Origin: RGIG4140 sp045638265 | GTDB taxonomy: Bacteria; Pseudomonadota; Alphaproteobacteria; CAAHEQ01; UBA3637 | Assembly (NCBI GenBank): GCA_045638265.1 | Contig: JAZUBA010000020.1 | Span: 1 to 45,230, forward strand | Direction of reading: 5' to 3' | Length of the DNA stretch: 45,230 bases | In this document: positions 34,186-42,792 of the stretch, in pieces | Position numbering within the stretch: position 1 is the first letter of the stretch | Layout: the number at the start of each line of letters is the position of its first letter | Position numbers and translations under genes: made by a program | Notes under the pieces: generated by a model | What the model was told of the DNA's origin: nothing | Seen by the model: only the letters and a program-made list of their open reading frames with translations | Database searches by the model: none

Positions 34186-35832
34186 TCATGAAACAGGTGC
34201 CAACGGTAAACAGTTGATATTTTTATTTTTCAACTTCCGACAGGCTTGTTGTGCTTCTTTCTTATTTTTAAAACCATAAATACGAGACCGAAAAACAGCA
34301 TCCTTTTGCGTTACCTGAACAGATGTATTTCCCAATCGTACATATTTATGTGCTTTATCAGCTTGTTTTTGTGCCGTAACTTTTTCACGGAAGGCACCTA
34401 CCTGTACACCCCAATTTTGCTTTTTCAGAGCTACTTTTGAGTGTATTTCTGATTTTAAATTATTACTGTTTACAACCTGTTCCATTTTTACTTGCTGTTC
34501 TTCATTTTTCAAAATAGAACCGTCTTGAACAGGTAATGTCAAAGCTGATGCAAGTGTTTGTGTATTTTCAATATTATTTTCTGAACTTATTTTAGTTTCT
34601 AATTCAGAAGCAATTGACAAAACATCTTCATCGTTTAATATGTCTTTTACCAATACAATATCTTCTTTGTGAAACGGATTAATACCACCAACACGTGTAG
34701 TTTCAAGTGCTTCATCTGCTAACATCATTTTCTGTATAACTGTTTCTGAATCGGATTGAGCAATTGTTTTCACAACATCTGCTGTTTTATTTTCGGAATC
34801 ATCTCCTTGTGCCAAATCATCAGATAACATCTTAACCGGAGAGGACAATTTTGCCAAAACACCTGTTTTTTCATATTTTTCTAAACGGTTTTGCTGTATT
34901 GTATCAGCTTGTTTTTTAGCAAGTGTTAAATATTTTTCCATTGTTTTAATTTGCGGAGAAAGATTGGGTTTATCTTCTAAATTAGATTTATCCAAACTAA
35001 TATATTTCCCTTGTTTTTTTAACTTCATTAATACCGATTTCGGGCGTTGAAGTGAATCAAACCCTTTATTAAGCAAATTAACAGCCTGATTATCTCTTTT
35101 TTTACTGTTATTTTGACCGATAACAACGGCAATTAAACGATTATCATCACGTTTGGCAGTGGAAATAATATTATATCCAACAGCAGCAATATAACCTGTT
35201 TTTAAACCTTCTGCTCCTTTGTAATACAAAGTTACCTGATTATGTGTTTTGTATTCTTTTCCTTTATGCCAAAAACTGGTTGCCGAAAACAATTTATAAT
35301 ATTGCGGATAATGATTAATAAGTGCCATTGTCAACAAGGCCATATCCTGTGCCGTCGTAACTTGATCAGGATGATGCAAACCGGAAGCATTTTTAAAACA
35401 GGTATTATTCATCCCTAATTTGCGAGCTGTTTGCGTCATCATTTGTGCAAATTCTTCCTCACTGGACGCCAAAGCTTCAGCCAAAACAACGGCAACGTCA
35501 TTGGCAGATTTAATAATTAAAGCCATAACCGCTTCTTTAACACGAATCGTATCACCCGCTTTTAGAAATAATTTTGAACGAGGTTGTTTTGCCGCATTTA
35601 AAGAAACAGGCAAAGAATCATCCATTTTAAGCAAACCTTTATCTAACGCATTAAACGTTAAATATAATGTCATTACTTTTGTTAACGAAGCCGGATATTG
35701 TTTGCGTAATGAATTACGTGCTGAAAAAACTGTTCCTGTTTTTGAATCGGCAACTAACGTTGAAACAACGGCTTCAACGGGCTGACACAATATCAATGTA
35801 ACCAAAAACACGAAAATTATAAAATGCTTCAT
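34186..35832 (-). CDS. dacA: D-alanyl-D-alanine carboxypeptidase with SPOR domain
   Basis: 548 residues. A signal peptide (MKHFIIFVFLVTLILCQPVEA) is followed by an S11 peptidase domain (about 22-270) with catalytic Ser49-x-x-Lys52 (SLTK), the SAN motif and KTG (in GLKTGYIA). A long low-complexity linker (about 290-465) leads to a C-terminal SPOR domain (about 470-548; NWGVQVGAFREKVTA). The enzyme trims the terminal D-Ala from peptidoglycan stem peptides in the periplasm, and SPOR domains bind glycan strands lacking stem peptides at division sites. This fusion is common in alphaproteobacteria. ATG 35832 is chosen over the upstream 35859 because AGAGGT lies just before it and the signal peptide then starts properly. 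Confidence 0.92.
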   Translation of the reverse strand: MKHFIIFVFLVTLILCQPVEAVVSTLVADSKTGTVFSARNSLRKQYPASLTKVMTLYLTFNALDKGLLKMDDSLPVSLNAAKQPRSKLFLKAGDTIRVKEAVMALIIKSANDVAVVLAEALASSEEEFAQMMTQTARKLGMNNTCFKNASGLHHPDQVTTAQDMALLTMALINHYPQYYKLFSATSFWHKGKEYKTHNQVTLYYKGAEGLKTGYIAAVGYNIISTAKRDDNRLIAVVIGQNNSKKRDNQAVNLLNKGFDSLQRPKSVLMKLKKQGKYISLDKSNLEDKPNLSPQIKTMEKYLTLAKKQADTIQQNRLEKYEKTGVLAKLSSPVKMLSDDLAQGDDSENKTADVVKTIAQSDSETVIQKMMLADEALETTRVGGINPFHKEDIVLVKDILNDEDVLSIASELETKISSENNIENTQTLASALTLPVQDGSILKNEEQQVKMEQVVNSNNLKSEIHSKVALKKQNWGVQVGAFREKVTAQKQADKAHKYVRLGNTSVQVTQKDAVFRSRIYGFKNKKEAQQACRKLKNKNINCLPLAPVS

Positions 35833-35916
35833 TTTAACCTCTTTTGAGTTATACGTCAAAATTCATTAACAGATACTAAACAGATTTTCTTTTTTTTGAT
35901 ATTTGACGAATATTAA

Positions 35917-35944
35917 TTGATTTTTTTTCAAAAAACCATATTAT
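35917..35944 (+). promoter_or_regulatory. Promoter of uvrC, adjacent to the start codon
   Basis: TTGATT (35917-35922), 16-bp spacer, TATTAT (35939-35944). The -10 ends 6 bp before ATG 35951. An AAGG lies only 1 nt from the ATG, too close to act as a normal binding site. Confidence 0.55.
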
Positions 35945-35950
35945 TAAGGT

Positions 35951-37777
35951 ATGGTTGAAGATAAAAAAAGTATAGGCGTTGACTTTTTACGCCAAAAAAT
36001 TAAAAATATATCGCAAAAAGCCGGTGTTTATCGTATGATTGATAAAGACGGTGTTATTCTTTATGTTGGCAAAGCCAAAAATTTAAAAAAACGCCTAACA
36101 AACTACACTCAAACAGAACGACTGTCTAACCGTATCCGGCAAATGGTATCACAAGTTGCCGATTTAATTGTTGTTGAAACGGCGGGCGAAACAGAAGCTT
36201 TTTTACTTGAAAATGATTTAATCAAGCAATTTAAACCATTTTATAATATTCTACTCAAAGATGACAAAAGCTATCCTTATATTTTATTGACGAATGATGA
36301 AATTCCTCGATTAATGAAATACCGAGGCGACAGACGTCTCAAAGGAACATATTTTGGACCATTTTCCTCCGGACTAGCAGTCAATCAAACGATTAAAGAA
36401 TTACAAAAAATATTTAACTTACGCACTTGTAATAACAATTATTTCAGTAACAGAAGTCGTCCTTGCCTGTTATACCAAATTAAAAGATGTTCAGGTCCAT
36501 GTTGTCAATGTATTACCAAAGAAGATTATCTGAAAAGCGTTCAATCCGCTAAAGCATTTATGCGTGGAGAAACATCTGACATTCAAAAACAATTACAACA
36601 ACAAATGGATTTTTTAGCTTCTCAATTTCGTTATGAAGAAGCTGCCGTTGTGCGAGATAAAATTTTAGCACTGAACCACATTCAAGATACCGATTCAAAC
36701 ACACCACTTAAACAAACAGATATTGTTGCCGTTTATCTTGAAAATACAACCGCCTGTATCCAATTATTTTTTTACAGAACCGGAAAAACGGAAGGTAATA
36801 TAATGCAAATAATTCAAGAAGCAACAACTGATTCTCTGCCTGAAATATTATCTTCTTATTTAATGCAGGTTTACGATAAAATTCCTCCTCCAAAACAAAT
36901 CTACACTTCAATTCCGACTGAAGAAGGTCTTGAAAATGCTCTTTCTCAAAAAGCAGGATATACCGTTCATATCGGATATGGACCATTTAAAGGAACCCGT
37001 AAAAAATTAATGGAACAAGCAATTAAAAACGCACAACAAACATTGGAGCAAAACGAGACAACTCAAAACATTAAAGAAGCAGTTTGGGATAAATTAAGAC
37101 AATTATTGGAAATTCCGATTTTGGAAAAAGTTGAAGTTTACGATAACAGTCATATTCAGGGAACATCTGCTGTCGGAGCAATGATTGCAGCCGATAAAAA
37201 CGGATTTCAAAAAAAATGGTATCGTCGTTTCAACATTGACGGCACAATGGCTCAAACAAATGATGATTTTGGAATGATGAAAGAAGTAATGTATCGCCGC
37301 TTAAAACGAGGGATTGCCGAAAATGATTTACCCTCTGCCATGTTGATTGACGGGGGAAAAGGACAATTATCTGCCGTTCAAACAATCATGGATGAGTTAA
37401 ACATACATTCAATCGCTTTATTAGCCGTTGCCAAAGGCGAAGAACGAAATGCTGGCAAAGAAACATTATTTTTAGGAAAACGCCCAAATGAGGCAATATA
37501 TTTAGATTTCAAAAGCGATTTAATTCATTTGATACAACGTTTAAGAGATGAGGCTCATCGGTTTGCCGTAGGTTCTCATCGGATTAAACGTGCCAAAAAT
37601 ATGTTTCATGAATCTCTATCAGATATTGAAGGAATCGGTGAAAAACGCAAAAAAGCATTATTACGCCATTTTGGCTCTCCGCGTGCCATTGCTGGTGCTT
37701 CTTTGGAACAAATTATGCGAGTGGAAGGAATAAATGAAAAAATTGCAAAAAAAGTGTATACATTTTATCACGATTAG
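35951..37777 (+). CDS. uvrC: Excinuclease ABC subunit C
   Basis: 608 residues, full length. The N-terminal GIY-YIG nuclease domain (about 18-100; AGVYRMIDKDGVILYVGKAKNL) makes the 3' cut. A cysteine cluster (about 160-185) and the UVR/UvrB-binding helix (about 215-240; FRYEEAAVVRDKI) follow, then the RNase-H-like domain (about 385-540; EVYDNSHIQGTSAVGAM) for the 5' cut, and two helix-hairpin-helix motifs at the end. It acts with UvrA and UvrB in nucleotide excision repair. It is followed by pgsA, a conserved alphaproteobacterial neighbourhood. The start codon appears to coincide with the transcript start. Confidence 0.96.
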   Translation: MVEDKKSIGVDFLRQKIKNISQKAGVYRMIDKDGVILYVGKAKNLKKRLTNYTQTERLSNRIRQMVSQVADLIVVETAGETEAFLLENDLIKQFKPFYNILLKDDKSYPYILLTNDEIPRLMKYRGDRRLKGTYFGPFSSGLAVNQTIKELQKIFNLRTCNNNYFSNRSRPCLLYQIKRCSGPCCQCITKEDYLKSVQSAKAFMRGETSDIQKQLQQQMDFLASQFRYEEAAVVRDKILALNHIQDTDSNTPLKQTDIVAVYLENTTACIQLFFYRTGKTEGNIMQIIQEATTDSLPEILSSYLMQVYDKIPPPKQIYTSIPTEEGLENALSQKAGYTVHIGYGPFKGTRKKLMEQAIKNAQQTLEQNETTQNIKEAVWDKLRQLLEIPILEKVEVYDNSHIQGTSAVGAMIAADKNGFQKKWYRRFNIDGTMAQTNDDFGMMKEVMYRRLKRGIAENDLPSAMLIDGGKGQLSAVQTIMDELNIHSIALLAVAKGEERNAGKETLFLGKRPNEAIYLDFKSDLIHLIQRLRDEAHRFAVGSHRIKRAKNMFHESLSDIEGIGEKRKKALLRHFGSPRAIAGASLEQIMRVEGINEKIAKKVYTFYHD

Positions 37778-37823
37778 AGTATAAATAATAAAAAGATGCT
37801 TTTTATAAAGAAAGGACTATAAA

Positions 37824-38558
37824 ATGGCTGACAAGAAAAAAGAGCAAAAAGCTTTAAATAACAATGAATTAGAAAAAGAAAAAACAACTCATAAAACAGA
37901 AACGGAAACACCTGAATCAACTTCCAAAAACGAATCGCAACAAACCGATTCGTTGACAAAAGCAGTTCAGGCGCTAGAAAAAATCACAAAAGAAAAAAAA
38001 GCAAACATTCCGAATATGTTGACTCTATTCAGAATATGGGTTATTCCTGTTATTGTTTTTACCTTTTTCTTCACAAATCCTACTGCCGCTTGGATTGGTG
38101 TTATTTTGTTTGGATTAGCAGGCATTAGTGATTATATGGACGGTTATTTAGCACGCCATTTAAATCAACTCTCCCGGTTTGGACGTGTTCTTGACCCAAT
38201 TGCCGATAAATTATTGGTTGGTTCTATTTTATTGATGTTAGCATTTACAGACCGTTTGGGACCTTATGGTGTCATTCCTGCTACCATCATTTTGTGCCGT
38301 GAAATTTTAGTTTCGGGTTTGCGTGAATTTTTGGCAGAAATCAAAGTCGGTTGTCCTGTTACAAAGTTGGCAAAATGGAAAACTGCTTGTCAAATGTGTG
38401 CCTTACCGATGTTAATGGTCAGCGAACCAGGTGTTAGCGGTATTTTTTCCGATACATTTTATTATGTCGGACAAGTTGCCTTATGGGGGGCTGCCATTTT
38501 AACAGTTATGACAGGATATGACTATTGGAAATCAGGTCGTAAATATATGGATGAATAA
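37824..38558 (+). CDS. pgsA: CDP-diacylglycerol-glycerol-3-phosphate 3-phosphatidyltransferase
   Basis: 244 residues. A hydrophilic Lys/Glu/Thr-rich N-terminal extension of about 60 residues precedes a membrane domain of about 180 residues starting NIPNMLTLFRIWVIP. It contains the CDP-alcohol phosphotransferase motif: DYMDGYLAR, then GRVLDPIADK, holding the metal-binding aspartates. The enzyme makes phosphatidylglycerol phosphate in the inner membrane, the committed step to phosphatidylglycerol and cardiolipin. The extension is unusual for PgsA and absent from typical members; its start is supported by AAAGGAC 8 nt upstream. It is 46 bp after uvrC, likely co-transcribed. Confidence 0.93.
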   Translation: MADKKKEQKALNNNELEKEKTTHKTETETPESTSKNESQQTDSLTKAVQALEKITKEKKANIPNMLTLFRIWVIPVIVFTFFFTNPTAAWIGVILFGLAGISDYMDGYLARHLNQLSRFGRVLDPIADKLLVGSILLMLAFTDRLGPYGVIPATIILCREILVSGLREFLAEIKVGCPVTKLAKWKTACQMCALPMLMVSEPGVSGIFSDTFYYVGQVALWGAAILTVMTGYDYWKSGRKYMDE

Positions 38559-38577
38559 AAATCATTGAAATTATTTC

Positions 38578-38612
38578 AAAACCGTCAATTCTTATGAGTT
38601 GACGGTTTTTTT
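38578..38612 (+). terminator. Terminator of uvrC-pgsA
   Basis: AAAACCGTCAA pairs with TTGACGGTTTT, followed by T's. Confidence 0.9.
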
Positions 38613-38670
38613 GAGTAAAAAAGAACATTCTCTCCTTTTATAATAATACATTGCCACCGTAATTATCACA

Positions 38671-38702
38671 TAAAAAAAGGTGCCACAACGACACCTTTTT
38701 GA
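38671..38702 (-). terminator. Terminator of gltX
   Basis: On the minus strand AAAAAGGTGTC pairs with GGCACCTTTTT around CGTTGT-like loop, followed by T's. Confidence 0.85.
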
Positions 38703-38720
38703 TTAATACAAAAGAGGATA

Positions 38721-40352
38721 TTAACCTAATCTGTCAACACCCATAATTTGCATAATGGCATGCAAATCAGGACTTTGCGTACGACCGGTCATAAAAATAC
38801 GCAAGACATTAGATATATCTGAAATACTGCCTTTAAAGTTTTCTGGGTTTTCTTTGTAGGATTTCATATCTGTTGCAAAACCATATTTAGATGCAACGGT
38901 TTTGATTTTTTCAAACCATGCATTTTTATCATCAGCTTTATCATAAAGTGCTTTAAAATCGGAAGCAATAGCTTTCATTTCATCAACAGTCAAATGTAAT
39001 TCTTCCGTAAAATCTTCTAAATGACAACTGAATGTATCATCAAAGAAGTAAGCTGTATCAGCTTCTACATCTGACCATTTAATTAAATCTTTGCGTGATT
39101 TTTTACCGATATTACGTTCAATGTTTAAAATTTGAATAAAATAATCTTTATTGTCTTTTAAACGTTGTGCAAAATCCGGTTTATAAGAATTTGCCCAAGC
39201 CAAAACTGCATCATACACTTCTGTTGCACTCATTTTGGCAATAACTTCTTTTGAAATACTGTTTAATTTTTGGAAATCAAATAAAGCTCCGGCCGTATTT
39301 GAGATTTTGTTTAAATTCAACGGGAAATCAAATACGTTTTTATCAGGATTTGTCCGTCTCCAATCTTCAAAAGACGCATTAATCAAATTATACAAATATT
39401 CAATTAAAGCCGTTTCCGGATATCCTGCCTCCCAGAAAAATACAATATTTGCTTCCGGATCATGACGTTTTGAAAGTTTACGTCTGTTTCCATTATCTAA
39501 TTTCTGTAACGGAGCGCAATGTCCGTATTTCGGAGCTTTCCAACCCAAAGCAACAAACAACTGTATATGTAACGGAACAGATGATAACCATTCATCGGCA
39601 CGAATAACATGAGTTGTTCCCATTAAATGATCATCAATAGCATGTGCAAAATGGTATGTCGGCAAACCGTCATTTTTCAAAATAACAATATCTAAATCAT
39701 TTTCAGGCATATTAATATCGCCTTTTAACAAATCTTTGATAATCATACGTTTGTTATTATCACCATTAGATTTAAAACGTAAAACCCATGGTTTACCAGC
39801 CTCTAAATTTGCCAAAACTTCCTCATCAGATAATTTACGACAACGAGCATATTTTCCGTAATAACCAGGACGTTGTGCCTGTTTTTCCTGAATTTTACGC
39901 ATCATATCCAATTCTTCCGTTGCACAGAAACACAAATAAGCTTGACCTTCTTCTAACAATTTTTTAGCATAAGCCTGATAAATATCTTTCCGTTCACTTT
40001 GAATATAAGAACCGTAAGGACCATAATTTTGACCGTTAATATCAACACCTTCATCAGCAACAATGCCATAACGACCCAAAGAATTACAGATAACATCCAT
40101 AGCACCTTCAATTTTACGTTTTTGATCGGTATCTTCAACCCGCAAAAAGAATACACCACCGCTTTGATGAGCGACTCGTTCAGACAACAAAGCCGTATAA
40201 ATACCGCCGATATGCATAAAACCGGTCGGACTGGGTGCAACACGTGTTACTTTTTGACCTGCTTCTAACGGACGGCGTGGATATTTTGTTTCAATTTCTT
40301 CAATACTCGGTAAAGTATCAGGAAAAATTTTAGCAATAATTTCAGGTGTCAT
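38721..40352 (-). CDS. gltX: Glutamyl-tRNA synthetase
   Basis: 543 residues, longer than the usual 470-500 owing to an N-terminal extension of about 33 residues. The class I motifs are HIGG (His47) in PSPTGFMHIGG and KLSKR in the KMSKS position. VEDTDQKRKI and YHFAHAIDDHLMG identify the Glu branch. It charges tRNA-Glu in the cytoplasm; in organisms without GlnRS it also misacylates tRNA-Gln, which cannot be judged here. It is possible that the real start is internal, but AAAGGAG lies 8 nt before this ATG, supporting it. Divergent from parE. Confidence 0.93.
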   Translation of the reverse strand: MTPEIIAKIFPDTLPSIEEIETKYPRRPLEAGQKVTRVAPSPTGFMHIGGIYTALLSERVAHQSGGVFFLRVEDTDQKRKIEGAMDVICNSLGRYGIVADEGVDINGQNYGPYGSYIQSERKDIYQAYAKKLLEEGQAYLCFCATEELDMMRKIQEKQAQRPGYYGKYARCRKLSDEEVLANLEAGKPWVLRFKSNGDNNKRMIIKDLLKGDINMPENDLDIVILKNDGLPTYHFAHAIDDHLMGTTHVIRADEWLSSVPLHIQLFVALGWKAPKYGHCAPLQKLDNGNRRKLSKRHDPEANIVFFWEAGYPETALIEYLYNLINASFEDWRRTNPDKNVFDFPLNLNKISNTAGALFDFQKLNSISKEVIAKMSATEVYDAVLAWANSYKPDFAQRLKDNKDYFIQILNIERNIGKKSRKDLIKWSDVEADTAYFFDDTFSCHLEDFTEELHLTVDEMKAIASDFKALYDKADDKNAWFEKIKTVASKYGFATDMKSYKENPENFKGSISDISNVLRIFMTGRTQSPDLHAIMQIMGVDRLG

Positions 40353-40397
40353 TTTTATACTCCTTTATTCAAAAATTCATTCTGTTTTAATGGCGTT

Positions 40398-40426
40398 TTT
40401 ATACACATATTTTATATGTTTGTCAA
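40398..40426 (-). promoter_or_regulatory. Promoter of gltX with palindrome in the spacer
   Basis: On the minus strand TTGACA (40421-40426), 17-bp spacer, TATAAA (40398-40403). The spacer contains ACATATTTTATATGT, a 6-3-6 palindrome that might be an operator. Confidence 0.75.
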
Positions 40427-40467
40427 ACAAATCTTTTTATTTTACGGCTGAAAAAGTATTTTTTTGC

Positions 40468-40496
40468 TTGATTTTTTGTTCAAAATCGTCTATTGT
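40468..40496 (+). promoter_or_regulatory. Promoter of parE, placing the transcript start at the ATG
   Basis: TTGATT (40468-40473), 17-bp spacer, TATTGT (40491-40496). Seven bases separate it from ATG 40504; no Shine-Dalgarno sequence is present. Confidence 0.6.
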
Positions 40497-40503
40497 GTTT
40501 TGT

Positions 40504-42492
40504 ATGTCAGATTTATTTAATGCAACACCCGTTAAAAATGAATACTCCGCCAAAGACATTGAAGTTTTGGAGGGTTTGGATCCTGTTCGAAAACGTCCCG
40601 GTATGTATATCGGTGGCATTGACGAACGGGCATATCATCACTTAGTTGCCGAAATTATTGATAATGCTATGGATGAAGCCGTTGCCGGTTATGCAACGAA
40701 TATTGAAGTAACTCTCAATGAAAACGGCTATATAACCGTTAAAGACAACGGACGTGGTATTCCGGTTGATCCACATCCAAAATTTCCAGATAAATCAGCA
40801 TTGGAAGTTATTACAACAACACTTCATTCAGGCGGTAAATTCGGTGGTAATGCTTATGCTGTATCCGGTGGCTTACATGGTGTTGGATTATCCGCCGTTA
40901 ATGCTTTATCATCTCATATGATTATTGAAGTTGCCCGTGATAAAAAACTATATCGTCAGGAATATAAGCAAGGAAAACCAACAACACCTGTTGAATTTAT
41001 CGGACCAATCAGTAATCGGAGAGGAACATCTGTTTCATTCATTCCAGACACAGAAATTTTTGGCGAAACGGTTCGTTTTAAACCATCTACATTATTCAGA
41101 ATGGCTCGTACAAAGGCATTTTTATTTCGTGGTGTTGAAATCCGTTGGTCTTGTGCACAAGCACTTATCGGTGCCGATGACAAAACACCTACTGAACAAA
41201 TTTTAAAATATCCTAACGGAATTGCCGATTATTTAGATTATTTAATGAAAGATCGTTCTGCCGTTACACCTAAACCGTTTACGGGACGTATTGAATTACC
41301 TGACAACGAAGGTGCTGTTGAATGGGCTATTTGTTGGCCTGACGATTACAAAGACGGATTTTCATATTCATATTGCAACACCGTTATTACCCCATTAGGC
41401 GGAACGCATGAAACAGGATTAAGAGCCGGTTTGACAAAATCATTACGGGCTTTTGCCGATATGAGCGGGAATAAAAAAGCATCAGACATTACGGCTGACG
41501 ACATTTTAAACACTGCCGGCGTTATGCTTTCCGTTTTCATCAAAGACCCTCAATTTCAGGGACAAACAAAAGAAAAACTGGTAACTCAAAGTGCAGCTCG
41601 TTTAGTAGAAAATGCTGTTAAAGACCCATTTGACCATTGGTTAAGTCGGGATATTAAATCAGCAACAGCATTATTGGAATATATCATTGAACGAGCCGAA
41701 GAACGTAAACGTAAAAAGAAAACATTGGAAACGGCACGAGCCAGTGCAACCAAAAAATTACGTTTACCGGGAAAACTGGCCGATTGTTCGCACAAAGAAA
41801 CAAGTGGTACAGAAATTTTCCTTGTTGAAGGTGATTCAGCTGGTGGTTCTGCAAAACAGGCACGAGATAGAATCCGTCAAGCCATTTTACCGTTACGCGG
41901 TAAAATTTTAAATGTTGTCAGTGCCTCTAATGATAAGATTTTAGCAAACGAAGAAATCAGAGATATGACCGAAGCATTAGGTTGTGGTCGTCGAGATAAA
42001 TATAACGAAGATGCTTTGCGGTATGAAAAAATCATTATTATGACAGATGCCGATGTTGACGGTGCACATATTGCCTCATTATTAATGTCTTTCTTTTATC
42101 AGGAAATGCCAAAGCTCATTGAAAACGGGCATTTATTTATTGCCCTGCCCCCATTATATCGTTTAACGCAAGGGGGAAAATCGGTTTATGCTGCTGATGA
42201 TGAAGAGAAAGACAAACTGTTAAAAACTGTTTTCAAAAATGCTAAAAATGTTGACATTTCCCGATTTAAAGGTTTGGGTGAAATGCCACCTCAACAATTG
42301 AAAGAAACAACAATGGATCCTAAAAAACGGACATTGTTACGTGTTCAAATTCCGAGAAAACACACTGAAGAAGAAGCCGAAGAAGCGACTTATACAGCAC
42401 AAATTGTTGAACGATTAATGGGGAACAAACCGGAATATCGTTTTCAATTCATTCAAGAACACGCTAAATTTGTTGAAAATTTAGATGTATAA
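40504..42492 (+). CDS. parE: DNA topoisomerase IV subunit B
   Basis: 662 residues from ATG 40504. The GHKL ATPase domain begins YSAKDIEVLEGLDPVRKRPGMYIGG and has EIIDNAMDEA (catalytic Glu, Mg-binding Asn) and a GGLHGVGLSAVNALS lid. The transducer domain and the TOPRIM domain follow (EIFLVEGDSAGGSA, then MTDADVDGAHI). It ends with the zinc-free C-terminal core, FKGLGEMPPQQL. With ParC it separates linked daughter chromosomes. The sequence fits alphaproteobacterial ParE better than GyrB (length, DIEVLEGLDPV opening). The frame is open to 40390, but the upstream 38 codons encode no ParE sequence and contain the promoter. Leaderless translation is suggested. Confidence 0.95.
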   Translation: MSDLFNATPVKNEYSAKDIEVLEGLDPVRKRPGMYIGGIDERAYHHLVAEIIDNAMDEAVAGYATNIEVTLNENGYITVKDNGRGIPVDPHPKFPDKSALEVITTTLHSGGKFGGNAYAVSGGLHGVGLSAVNALSSHMIIEVARDKKLYRQEYKQGKPTTPVEFIGPISNRRGTSVSFIPDTEIFGETVRFKPSTLFRMARTKAFLFRGVEIRWSCAQALIGADDKTPTEQILKYPNGIADYLDYLMKDRSAVTPKPFTGRIELPDNEGAVEWAICWPDDYKDGFSYSYCNTVITPLGGTHETGLRAGLTKSLRAFADMSGNKKASDITADDILNTAGVMLSVFIKDPQFQGQTKEKLVTQSAARLVENAVKDPFDHWLSRDIKSATALLEYIIERAEERKRKKKTLETARASATKKLRLPGKLADCSHKETSGTEIFLVEGDSAGGSAKQARDRIRQAILPLRGKILNVVSASNDKILANEEIRDMTEALGCGRRDKYNEDALRYEKIIIMTDADVDGAHIASLLMSFFYQEMPKLIENGHLFIALPPLYRLTQGGKSVYAADDEEKDKLLKTVFKNAKNVDISRFKGLGEMPPQQLKETTMDPKKRTLLRVQIPRKHTEEEAEEATYTAQIVERLMGNKPEYRFQFIQEHAKFVENLDV

Positions 42493-42525
42493 ACTAAAAA
42501 AATACTTAAATATTTCTTATATCAA

Positions 42526-42642
42526 ATGCTTGATTTAAACAAAGACGGGAAAATTAAAAGAGCGGATATTAAGAGTGCTGGCAGTCGTGATGAAGTGATG
42601 GATACATTCCGATTAATTGCACAAGAAAGTGGTCGTTGTTAA
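42526..42642 (+). pseudogene. 3' remnant of an EF-hand gene related to the next gene
   Basis: A 38-codon frame (MLDLNKDGKIKRADIKSAGSRDEV...) with an intact EF-hand loop. It matches the last 40 residues of the protein at 42793-43935 (LLDINQDGRITKADIKSAGGRNEV). It has no ribosome binding site and begins 33 bp after parE, so it looks like the tail left when a paralogous copy was deleted. Expression is unlikely, though it would be read through from parE. Confidence 0.75.
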
Positions 42643-42651
42643 TTAAAAACA

Positions 42652-42687
42652 TAAAAAAAATCCTGCATATTTTGAGGGATTTTTTTA
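42652..42687 (+). terminator. Terminator after parE and the remnant
   Basis: AAAAAATCCT and AGGGATTTTTT arms around an AT loop, followed by T's. It is probably inherited from the lost paralogue, as a similar hairpin (AAAATCCTC) follows the intact gene. Confidence 0.7.
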
Positions 42688-42726
42688 TTTTAGATTAAAA
42701 TACATTTTAAATTTGTCATAAAAAAT

Positions 42727-42755
42727 TTGCAACCGGTATTTTTTTATGATATAAT
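42727..42755 (+). promoter_or_regulatory. Promoter of the EF-hand metallopeptidase gene
   Basis: TTGCAA (42727-42732), 17-bp spacer, perfect TATAAT (42750-42755). AGGAG lies at 42780-42784. Confidence 0.8.
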
Positions 42756-42792
42756 ATTTCCAATATACCAATTCAACATAGGAGTATTGTTT

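Noticed and set aside
40390..40503. Upstream extension of the ParE frame by 38 codons
   Set aside because: It contains the promoters of both gltX and parE, and its residues do not resemble ParE.
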